NCBI GenBank assembly: GCA_965116785.1
Contig: OZ220731.1
Coordinates: 3,844,001-3,908,000, forward strand
Direction: 5' to 3'
Source: Bin87 sp965116785
GTDB taxonomy: Bacteria; Chloroflexota; Dehalococcoidia; Lucifugimonadales; UBA3495
DNA length: 64,000 nt
Numbering within the stretch: position 1 is the first letter of the stretch; each line of letters opens with the position of its first letter. Below are positions 6,672 through 13,694 of the stretch, one piece after another. The notes beneath the pieces are model-generated. The model was not told where the DNA came from. It made no database searches and saw only the letters and a program-made list of their open reading frames with translations. Position numbers and translations under genes: made by a program.

Positions 6672-7898
6672 TCAACCGTCCCCAGCGTACCCCCGGTTGC
6701 GGATCTCGTCCTCCATGTGGGCGCGGATGGCAATCAGCGCGGCGGCGCCCTCGCCCACGGCTGCTGCCACCTGCTTGGTGCTGCCGGCGCGGGCGTCGCC
6801 GGCGGCGAAGATGCCGTGGCGGCTGGTTTCCATGCCGGACTCCGTGACGATGAAGCCGCGCTGGTCCAACTCCACTGCCCCTGACAGGAACCCTGTGTTG
6901 GGATCCAGGCCGATGAAGACGAACACCCCGGCCGGATGCAGTTCTTCCTGCTCACTGGTCACCAGGTCCTCGACGAGCACGGACGATAGCTTCCCGTTGC
7001 CCCGAAACTCGCGCACCGTGGTGTTGAGGCGGATGTCCATCTGCGGGTGCGCGGCCGCCTTGTCCTGCAGCACCTGGCTGGCACGCAGCCGGTCGCCCAC
7101 TTCCAGAACGGTCACGCGGGAGGCGAACCGGGTCAGAAACAGGCCCTCCTCGACTCCGCTGTTGCCCCCGCCCACGACCAGCGTTTCCATATCGCGGTAG
7201 AACGGGCCGTCGCAGGTGGCGCAGAAGTGCACCCCTGCCCCGATGAAGTCGACCTCGCCGGGCACGTTGAGACGGCGATACCTGGTTCCCGGAGTCAGGA
7301 GAAGCGCGGGAGCGCGATATTCCTGACCGGTTTCGGTGGTGACGGTGCGCACTCCGCCCGTGTCCGGTCCGGGATCCACGGAGGCAACCGTTTGGGCGAC
7401 GAGGATTTCCACGCCGAAGCGCTCGGCCTGCTCACGCATGCGGTCGGCCAGTTCTGCTCCGGTGATGCCCTCGGCGAAGCCGGGGTAGTTGTCGATGCGC
7501 TCAGTGGAACCGGCCTGACCGCCAACGCCGCCGCGCTCGATTATCAGGGTGTCCATCCCCTCCCGGGCGGCGTAGATGGCGGCGGTCAGGCCGGCCGGCC
7601 CGCCACCGACGATGATGAGATCGTAGTAGGAACGGCTGGCCTGCGGGTTGATGCCCAGCCGCGCGGCCAGTTCGGCGTTGGACGGCTCGACCAGGATGGG
7701 GCCGCCGTCATCGAAAACGATGGTGGGGATGATCTGCCGGCCGTTGTTCAGTTGGCGGACGGTTTCCTGGGTCTCGGGTTCCTGCTCGATGTCCACCCAG
7801 CGATAGGGTATCCGGTGTTCGGCAAGGAACTGCTTGGAGCGACGGCAGTCGGGGCACCACAGCGCACCGTAGACGGTCATGCCGGGGGATTGCGTCAT
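6672..7898 (-). CDS. Thioredoxin reductase with N-terminal glutaredoxin-like domain
   Basis: This 408-residue FAD/NADPH flavoenzyme carries a fused glutaredoxin-like domain. Residues 7-85 form the Grx/NrdH-like domain with active-site C15-P-D-C18 and the cis-proline IIPT. The FAD motif GGGPAG starts near residue 98, and the thioredoxin reductase disulfide is C226-A-T-C229. The NADPH motif GGGNSG and the C-terminal GIFAAGDARAG follow. The fusion suggests that electrons pass from NADPH through the flavin to the attached Grx domain. GAGGTG before the ATG at 7896-7898 sets the start; upstream in-frame codons lack a site. It is convergent with the small peptide genes. Confidence 0.92.
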   Translation of the reverse strand: MTQSPGMTVYGALWCPDCRRSKQFLAEHRIPYRWVDIEQEPETQETVRQLNNGRQIIPTIVFDDGGPILVEPSNAELAARLGINPQASRSYYDLIIVGGGPAGLTAAIYAAREGMDTLIIERGGVGGQAGSTERIDNYPGFAEGITGAELADRMREQAERFGVEILVAQTVASVDPGPDTGGVRTVTTETGQEYRAPALLLTPGTRYRRLNVPGEVDFIGAGVHFCATCDGPFYRDMETLVVGGGNSGVEEGLFLTRFASRVTVLEVGDRLRASQVLQDKAAAHPQMDIRLNTTVREFRGNGKLSSVLVEDLVTSEQEELHPAGVFVFIGLDPNTGFLSGAVELDQRGFIVTESGMETSRHGIFAAGDARAGSTKQVAAAVGEGAAALIAIRAHMEDEIRNRGYAGDG

Positions 7899-8091
7899 AT
7901 GCGCACCTCGCGTCGTATTGCAAGCGGCCTGTTGCCATTGGCGTGTGCTTGGGGAATTGGTGCGGCCGGAGCCGCGGCGTTGCACTATCGCGCAACGTGA
8001 TAACGATTATTTACACTCTACCACGAAACGGCCAGACGTCGCCCGGAGAATATCGCGAAAGGCCAATAACCGGTTGTCACATCGGCGGAAA

Positions 8092-8325
8092 TTATCCAGT
8101 CCTATCGTCGGAGAGTGGTTCGTCGCAGTGTGGGGCCTGGTGGTCGCCATCGGCATTGGTGTCCGTGGATGCCACCTGCCACAAGTCGTCAGAGGGGGTA
8201 AGGGTTTTGGCGAATTCGTGCCAGGCCGTCGGGTCATCGTAAGGAGTCGGCACCTCGCCACGCCAGTACGCAAGCAAGCCGGGCGGGAATTTTTCTGTTG
8301 CTCTTCGGTCAGTCTCGCTGGGCAT
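8092..8325 (-). CDS. Hypothetical 77-aa protein, third gene of toxin module
   Basis: I do not recognise this acidic protein. It starts MPSETDRRATEKFPPGLLAY and has a central WRGEVPTPYDDPTAWHEF segment, then a low-complexity acidic tail. Its ATG lies inside the last codons of the preceding 75-aa gene, overlapping by 17 bases, so translation is probably coupled. With the broken toxin and the 75-aa protein it forms a compact three-gene unit. It may be an accessory antitoxin or a chance member; the sequence does not decide this. Confidence 0.5.
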   Translation of the reverse strand: MPSETDRRATEKFPPGLLAYWRGEVPTPYDDPTAWHEFAKTLTPSDDLWQVASTDTNADGDHQAPHCDEPLSDDRTG

Positions 8326-8536
8326 TGGCTGCTCCGGGAGCGGTGGACCGCTTCTTGGATACGTCGCTTTTTTCCTCCCAATTGGGATCTGAGAGGATCT
8401 CGTCAACGCTGATGGACTCCTCAATTTCACGCTCGAACTCATCGAGGTCATCATCATTGAACGGCCACCAGGCATCGAACTCCTTGTCATCCATCGGAGG
8501 CGGTGTCTGCGGTTCATGCCTATCGTCGTTCATCAT
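8309..8536 (-). CDS. Probable antitoxin partner, 75 aa
   Basis: This is a small acidic protein (MMNDDRHEPQ at the start, then EFDAWWPFNDDDLDEFE). Its start codon overlaps the 3' end of the upstream toxin reading frame by 17 bases, the arrangement typical of toxin-antitoxin pairs with the toxin first. No DNA-binding motif is evident. The call as antitoxin rests on position, acidity and the identity of the upstream toxin. It remains intact although the toxin is frameshifted. Confidence 0.6.
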   Translation of the reverse strand: MMNDDRHEPQTPPPMDDKEFDAWWPFNDDDLDEFEREIEESISVDEILSDPNWEEKSDVSKKRSTAPGAANAQRD

Positions 8537-8815
8537 CGCCTCCCAGTTGATCCCGGTATATCCGCGTGAACTTCTCGCTGGGATACGCGAGATAGAGAAA
8601 TACGTAGCGCGCAGTTCGCCGGTACGGAACTACCCACGCAAGATTATTGATCCGAATGATGTACAAGCGCTGGCCCGGATACCGTTCTTGATCCGGGCTC
8701 GGTATATCGTCCAGCAAATCCCGAGATGTCAAACGATATTTACATCGTCGAACGAGATGTGCCGCTGGCGTCGCAGCAATCGATCCTTCGCTTCGTCCCA
8801 AACATACTCGGCCAT
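8520..8815 (-). pseudogene. BrnT/RelE-like toxin, frameshifted
   Basis: The gene starts at an ATG (8813-8815) and reads MAEYVWDEAKDRLLRRQRHI, then SFDDVNIV before a TGA. The family sequence continues in another frame as LTSRDLLDDIPSPDQERYPG, then LYIIRINNLAWVVPYRRT, ending at 8520. The junction is a run of three T on the coding strand (AAA at 8731-8733). Adding one T gives a continuous NIVLTSRDLL, so a single-base deletion in a homopolymer explains the break. The content resembles small toxins of the BrnT/RelE-like group that precede an acidic antitoxin. Mutation and sequencing error cannot be told apart here. Confidence 0.65.
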
Positions 8816-8823
8816 GGGTGGGG

Positions 8824-10104
8824 TCAGAGCACGCCGTACTCGCGCCAAGCAGCAACTTGGTCGGACGTGTAACCCATCTCCGCCAGAACCTCGTCGGTGT
8901 GCTCGCCCAGGGCCGGAAGGTTGCCCGGCTCTAGGGGCGTTGCGGTGAAGGTCGCCGGGGGGCCGGCCATGCGCACGGTGCCCAGGTCACGGTGTTGCAC
9001 GTCGATGGCCAGGTTGTTGGCCTCCACCTGGGGGTGTTCGAACAGTTCTTCAACGAAGCGCACCGGGCCGGCGGGTACGCCGGCGGCGTCCAGCAGTGCC
9101 AGCCACTCGTCGTTGGTCTTGCCGCGGAAGATCTCCTCAGCATCCACCATCAGCTGCGCTCCGAAGTCCGCGGCTTCCTGGGAGCGTTGGTCGTACCCGT
9201 CGTCGTATCGGATGTCATGCAGGCCGACCACGTCGAGCATCTTTCGGCGCAGGCCGTCGTTCAGGCACCCCACCACGATCATGCCGTCGGCGGTCTGGTA
9301 GAACCGATAGTATATGTTGCCGGGCGACTGGAAATGCTGGGCCTCGTAGACTTCCAGCAGATCGGGGTACGGGGTCCCGGCGGCGCGCATGGCGTCCACT
9401 GATTCCATGATCTCGGTGTGCGGCCCCTTGTCGATGCCGTCGATGCGGACGAAGCGCATGCCCAGCATCAGCAGGCCGGTGCCGAGCAGCGACGCCTCCA
9501 GCTTTTGACCCCGGCCCTTCTCACCTGAAGCGGCGCCGCGCTCGCGGGCGAACAGCGCGCCGCAGACGGCCCACGCCTGGGCAAGCCCACAGGCGGTGTC
9601 CACCAGAGGGCTGGCTACGATTTGCTGAGGCACGCCGTTGGTGATCTTGCCCTCGGCGGTGGCGATGCCCGACATCGCCTGGATGATGATGTCGTAGCCG
9701 GGGCGGTAGGAATCCGGTCCCTCGTGTCCGAAGGCGGACCCCTCACAGTAGATGATCGAAGGGTTGATGGCGGCCAGCGTCTCGTAGTCGATGCCCAGGC
9801 GAGCCGCGACATCGGGGCGGTTGTTGGCCAGCACCACGTCGGCCTGCTCGGTCAGGCGGCGCACCACGTCGGCGGACTCGGGCTTCGTCAGGTTCAGCGT
9901 CATGGAGCGCTTGCCCCGGTTGTAGGCCATGAAGGGCCGGCCATCGGTCGGCAAAACCGCCTGCGCGTAGCGCCACAGGTCGCCCCAGGGCGGCTCCACC
10001 TTGATCACGTTGGCGCCCATGTCGGCCAGCAGCATGCCGGCCGTGGGCGTGGCGATCATGGTGGAAAATTCGACAACGTTGATGCCGTCAAGCGGGCCGG
10101 CCAT
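8824..10104 (-). CDS. CaiB/BaiF (family III) CoA-transferase
   Basis: Family III CoA-transferases move CoA between carboxylic acids through an aspartyl-CoA thioester. The 426-residue length is typical. The N-terminus PLDGINVVEFSTMIATPTAG and the motif ADMGANVIKVEPPWGD are characteristic, and the catalytic aspartate is D169 in LVDTACGLAQAW. The ATG at 10102-10104 is chosen because the conserved fold begins immediately after it. The acid used cannot be named from sequence. It sits just downstream of the MidA-like gene in the same direction, 35 bases away, and near a fused CoA-transferase on the other strand. Confidence 0.93.
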   Translation of the reverse strand: MAGPLDGINVVEFSTMIATPTAGMLLADMGANVIKVEPPWGDLWRYAQAVLPTDGRPFMAYNRGKRSMTLNLTKPESADVVRRLTEQADVVLANNRPDVAARLGIDYETLAAINPSIIYCEGSAFGHEGPDSYRPGYDIIIQAMSGIATAEGKITNGVPQQIVASPLVDTACGLAQAWAVCGALFARERGAASGEKGRGQKLEASLLGTGLLMLGMRFVRIDGIDKGPHTEIMESVDAMRAAGTPYPDLLEVYEAQHFQSPGNIYYRFYQTADGMIVVGCLNDGLRRKMLDVVGLHDIRYDDGYDQRSQEAADFGAQLMVDAEEIFRGKTNDEWLALLDAAGVPAGPVRFVEELFEHPQVEANNLAIDVQHRDLGTVRMAGPPATFTATPLEPGNLPALGEHTDEVLAEMGYTSDQVAAWREYGVL

Positions 10105-10139
10105 GGCGTCACTCCGGGCGGTGCAAGGTCGTCGGCGGA

Positions 10140-11456
10140 TTATAGCATCGCGGGGCCGGACAGTCGGAAACGCTCCGGACCCAGCGCCAACGCGTCGGCG
10201 GGAATCATGGCGGCCAGCGCGGCCGGAGAGTATCCGTCCGCTGCATCGCCTCCATCGAGCCACGAAATAGCGGGTGCCGCGCGGTTGGCCAGCATCCCCC
10301 TGGCCTGCACGAGGACGCGGAAGTCGCCCAACCCGCCAGGGCGAACCAGGTGCGTCAGTCCCGTCAGCCAATCGCGAGAGTCGTCGGGCTGAGGTGAGAA
10401 GGGTTCGGCCAGAACATCGGGCAACGATCCCTCGGGATTGAGGGGGATAGTGATCCAGCCACTGGTTCCTACGTCCGGAGACGCTCCGCTGCGCCGTATG
10501 GTCTGCAGGCCGAGCCGGTTCAGGAACCGACCCTGGGACACGTTGCCAACCGTGGCCAGGCCAGCCCGTTCCCCGGCGAGTCCGAGGGAGGTGAAATCCA
10601 CTTGGGCGGTGATGTCCTGTCGACCCGAATCCACCAGGGGCGTGTCAGTCTGGCGGTGGGAACGGTAGGTGACCAGGGTTCCGTTGGGCCTTTGAGCCGG
10701 ATCGTAGAGATCTTGCGCGCCGCGTCCATAGTCGATGGTGAGGATGAACCCCCTTTCCATCGACGACGTTACCGACCGGGACCAGTCGTCAAGTTGCAGG
10801 CAGATTTCGGCGGTCTGTCCCTCCGACAGTTCGACGCCAAGGTCAGACAGTCGCCGCTCCAGTCTCGGAGTGGATGGGTCGCCGGCAATCTCGACCAACT
10901 GCCCTTCGTAGCCATCGGCGACATCGGACTGGATGTCCACATACAACTCGCGCACCGCTCCGCCTTCCACGCGCACCCGGTGCACGGGCAAGGCGTCGAG
11001 CAACTCGTTGGAGATCACGCAGCCGGTAGCGCTGCGGAACGGCAGTCGCAGCGCGTCGCCGGTGATTTGCGCCAGCGTTGGACTGCGGTCCTGTCTGCCA
11101 GCCAAGTGGCGGTCAATGGCGACGTACCGCAACGAGCCAGGAAAATCGTCGGGCAGATAACGGGCGGCTCGACATATATCGCGCCCTAGCAGGCCATCCC
11201 CGGAGGCGGGTTCTATCACATAGAACGGGTCGGGCCGGTCCAGCAGGCGCCAAAACTGGAACAACTGAATGGCCAGCAGCGCTCCAAAAGCAGGGTGGAC
11301 CTGCGGACTGGTGTAGTAATCGTCACCGACGCTGGAGCGGGTGTAGTAACCCCCGGGTCCGTACAGCGCCCGCGCCATGTATTCGGCGAAAGTGATCGGA
11401 CCGTGGCGGGCAATGCGGCGGCGGATGGCCCGTTCCGCAATGGTGGGGACGCTCAT
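10140..11456 (-). CDS. MidA-like SAM-dependent methyltransferase (NDUFAF7/DUF185 family), paralogue 1
   Basis: This 438-residue protein belongs to the family of mitochondrial NDUFAF7/MidA, which methylates an arginine of a complex I subunit. The N-terminus RHGPITFAEYMARALYGPGG and the motif YYTSPQVHPAFGALLA match the family, as does a glycine-rich SAM loop in VIEPASGDGLLG and the ISNELLDALPVHRV segment. The ATG at 11454-11456 starts the conserved region. A second member lies at 18478-19665. Whether either modifies NADH dehydrogenase here is unknown; no nuo genes are in the window. The last 100 residues are less conserved between the two copies. Confidence 0.88.
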   Translation of the reverse strand: MSVPTIAERAIRRRIARHGPITFAEYMARALYGPGGYYTRSSVGDDYYTSPQVHPAFGALLAIQLFQFWRLLDRPDPFYVIEPASGDGLLGRDICRAARYLPDDFPGSLRYVAIDRHLAGRQDRSPTLAQITGDALRLPFRSATGCVISNELLDALPVHRVRVEGGAVRELYVDIQSDVADGYEGQLVEIAGDPSTPRLERRLSDLGVELSEGQTAEICLQLDDWSRSVTSSMERGFILTIDYGRGAQDLYDPAQRPNGTLVTYRSHRQTDTPLVDSGRQDITAQVDFTSLGLAGERAGLATVGNVSQGRFLNRLGLQTIRRSGASPDVGTSGWITIPLNPEGSLPDVLAEPFSPQPDDSRDWLTGLTHLVRPGGLGDFRVLVQARGMLANRAAPAISWLDGGDAADGYSPAALAAMIPADALALGPERFRLSGPAML

Positions 11457-11529
11457 GTTTCGGGACCAGATCGGACACGCATAAGGGCGAATGACCATTC
11501 GCCCCTGCACAATTCGGATGTTCCTGGAG

Positions 11530-11886
11530 TTACCGGTACATTGGCTTGAAAAAGCTGTGCAGGAAGTTGTTGCGGTGCGCCCAGGAGTGAGCGCGCTTGA
11601 GCACGGAGTCGGGAATGGGCTCGGACCGCCGGTGGGTGATGCGCAGGGTTTCGTAGTCAACCAGCTCCGGCGGAGCGTCGGCGGTGTACAGCAGTTCGCA
11701 GCCTTCGCCTTCGGCGAAAAGCTTCAGACTGTCGAAGCCCTTCACTCGCCGGCCCGGAGTCTGGTAGACATAGAACTCGACGCTTCCGACCAGTTCGTCG
11801 AAGTGGTCGTTGCCGTTGCCGCGGCCACCACCCTGGCGGAGCTGGTCACGACCTATTCCATAGCTGCTCAAGCGCCTGCGTTGCAT
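11530..11886 (-). CDS. Hypothetical protein, 118 aa
   Basis: I do not recognise this protein. The N-terminal 30 residues are basic and glycine-rich, and the rest looks folded (VEFYVYQTPGRRVKGFDSLK, and RAHSWAHRNNFLHSFFKPMY at the end). The start is uncertain because the ATG at 11884-11886 has no good ribosome site. It follows a 104-residue unknown gene by 47 bases in the same direction and precedes the MidA-like gene. The pair resembles a two-gene toxin-antitoxin locus in size and layout, but I see no family signature. Confidence 0.55.
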   Translation of the reverse strand: MQRRRLSSYGIGRDQLRQGGGRGNGNDHFDELVGSVEFYVYQTPGRRVKGFDSLKLFAEGEGCELLYTADAPPELVDYETLRITHRRSEPIPDSVLKRAHSWAHRNNFLHSFFKPMYR

Positions 11887-11933
11887 GAGAACACCACCGG
11901 GTCGGTTGCGTAGCGTGTGGTCCGGAAGCGGGA

Positions 11934-12248
11934 TCAGCCTTCGCGCAACAAGGCCGGCTTGATGACGCCGTTCCAGGAGTCGTCGGGGTCCCGGCGGCGC
12001 ACCGTGTCCACCAGCTCGGCAATATCATTGCCGTGCAGCAGCCTGAGGTCTTCGACCGTTTGCCTTCCGGCGAGCCTGATTATTGATTCGCGCAAGGCCT
12101 CCACGTAGGGCACGACGTCGCGGGAGGCGGACAGGCTTTCGTGTCGTATCCGGACGTTCTCCAGTTGCTCGACCCAGTCGATCTGTCTTTCTATCTGATC
12201 AAACGGATCATCCTCCGGTTCCGGAGTTGGCGACATGGTCGTGGTCAT
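11934..12248 (-). CDS. Hypothetical acidic protein, 104 aa
   Basis: This is an unrecognised protein with a strong ribosome site (AAGGAGG eight bases before the ATG), so the gene is likely real. It starts MTTTMSPTPEPEDDPFDQIE, is acidic at the N-terminus and is mostly predicted helical (VPYVEALRESIIRLAGR, then LHGNDIAELVDTVRRRDPDD). It lies between an SMP-30 lactonase gene and a 118-residue unknown, all on the same strand. It could be the antitoxin of a pair with that downstream gene, but this is position-based inference. Confidence 0.65.
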   Translation of the reverse strand: MTTTMSPTPEPEDDPFDQIERQIDWVEQLENVRIRHESLSASRDVVPYVEALRESIIRLAGRQTVEDLRLLHGNDIAELVDTVRRRDPDDSWNGVIKPALLREG

Positions 12249-12287
12249 AGCCGAGGCCTCCTTATGATCGGAGTTGCGGTTCTGTCG

Positions 12288-13199
12288 TTATGGATAGATG
12301 GCCCAACCGACCCGCTCGGTGCTGGCGTGGAAGAAGTGGCCGTCGGTGGACGTGACGTAGATGTCAGTCAGGTCCGATCCGCCGAAGCACACGTTTGTGG
12401 GGCGGGTGGCGGCCACGGGATGGGTCTCGACGACCCGACCGGTGGGCGAGAAGACGTACAGCATGGGGCCGGGCCCGCCCGTGGGCCAGCCGGCAGTGGC
12501 TATGATGTTGCCCTCGGCGTCGAGACACATGCCGTCAATGCCGCGATGCACCCGGTTGGCGTCGCGGCCGAAGGTGTGCAGCGTGGTGTATGTCCCCAGG
12601 GTGCCGTCGGCGTTGATGGGGTAGGCGCGAAGCTCCCGGTCGATGTCGATCCGGTCGCTGTTGCTTTCGGCCACGTACAGCGTGTTGCCGTCGGGCGATA
12701 CCAGGATGCCGTTGGGCATGGTGGTGTCGTGGGTGGATCGGACGGTGCGGTAGGAACCGTCGGCCTGGGGAACGGCGCACAGCACGGAGCGATGATCCAG
12801 TTGCTCCACCTCGTGCGGATCGATGTTGCCGGTGTTCCAGGGGTTGGTGAACCAGATGCGGCCCTGGACGTCGATGGCCAGGTCGTTGGGGGTGTTCAGC
12901 GGCACCCCGTCCAGGTTATCGGCGACGGTGACCATGCTGCCGTCCGCGTCGAAGCGCACGATGGCCCGACCGTTCTGGCAGCAGCCGAACAGCCGGCCCT
13001 GGGCGTCGAAGGCCAACCCGTTGGTGCGGTTGGTGTTTTCCCGGTAAACGGAGAAGTCTCCGGATTTGGGGTTGTAGGCATATATCCGACTGGCATGGAT
13101 GTGTGTGAAGAGTATTACTTCTCCATTCCACGCCGGCCCTTCCGTGATACCGCCCGGGGGGTCTTCAAATCGGTTGAGAAGGCTGAAACGCCACGACAT
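12288..13199 (-). CDS. SMP-30/gluconolactonase/LRE family protein
   Basis: This predicted six-bladed beta-propeller is a metal-dependent lactone or ester hydrolase of 303 residues. The family metal ligands are visible: glutamate in ITEGPAW near the N-terminus, asparagine in LNTPNDLAID, asparagine in TMPNGILVSPDG and aspartate in HRGIDGMCLD. GRIWFTNP and NTLYVAES are typical propeller strands. The ATG at 13197-13199 is preceded by AAGGAG at a good distance; a TTG three codons upstream lacks this spacing. No signal peptide is present. The substrate is unknown, but the nearby CoA-transferase suggests sugar-acid or carboxylic acid catabolism. A palindromic repeat lies upstream. Confidence 0.88.
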   Translation of the reverse strand: MSWRFSLLNRFEDPPGGITEGPAWNGEVILFTHIHASRIYAYNPKSGDFSVYRENTNRTNGLAFDAQGRLFGCCQNGRAIVRFDADGSMVTVADNLDGVPLNTPNDLAIDVQGRIWFTNPWNTGNIDPHEVEQLDHRSVLCAVPQADGSYRTVRSTHDTTMPNGILVSPDGNTLYVAESNSDRIDIDRELRAYPINADGTLGTYTTLHTFGRDANRVHRGIDGMCLDAEGNIIATAGWPTGGPGPMLYVFSPTGRVVETHPVAATRPTNVCFGGSDLTDIYVTSTDGHFFHASTERVGWAIYP

Positions 13200-13337
13200 A
13201 TTGGCCAACTCCTTGAGCGCGTCGCATTCGGGGATGGTGGATGGATTGCGACTGCGCTGCTAGCGGCCGATTGTAGCAGGCGACCCCCGGCCCGGCAACG
13301 GCGGCTCGGTGCTCACGCGTACCCAATTCCCCTGCCG

Positions 13338-13427
13338 GTCATTGCGAGCCTAGCGCGGCAATCTCGTTGGGCGAAGGACACCGCTTCGGCGACCGGATCG
13401 CCGCGTCGCTACGCTCCTCGCGATGAC
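13338..13427. repeat. Long palindromic intergenic repeat, GTCATTGCGAG family, copy 1
   Basis: The element begins GTCATTGCGAG and ends CTCGCGATGAC, with internal complementary arms (GCGGCAATC and GGATCGCCGC). A second member with the same ends is at 58641-58746. It lies in the 495-base gap between the lactonase and the double CoA-transferase; the remainder of that gap shows no convincing gene. The structure suggests a non-autonomous, foldback intergenic element. Confidence 0.75.
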
Positions 13428-13694
13428 AAACTGGGTACGCGAGAACGACCCTGCCTGTCAAACTTGGAGCGGAGGAGACCGACAACCTGCTTCACTCGTC
13501 TCCGCATTCGCCTACTGTTGACGCGCATGTTCGGCGGACTGCATACTCACTCGCGCCGGCTCGCTCAAGCTGTGAAAGCCAAAACAAGGCACTGCGTCTA
13601 TCTTGCCAATCTGCGGGAAATGCAGCGGCGCCCCTGGCGACGAGTCGGAAACTTCGCAAGCCGGAACCCATACCGCCAAACCGGGAGGTGAACC

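Noticed and set aside
8520..8815. Selenocysteine in the frameshifted toxin
   Set aside because: The stop TGA is followed in frame by sequence unlike the family; the continuation is in another frame with a homopolymer at the junction.
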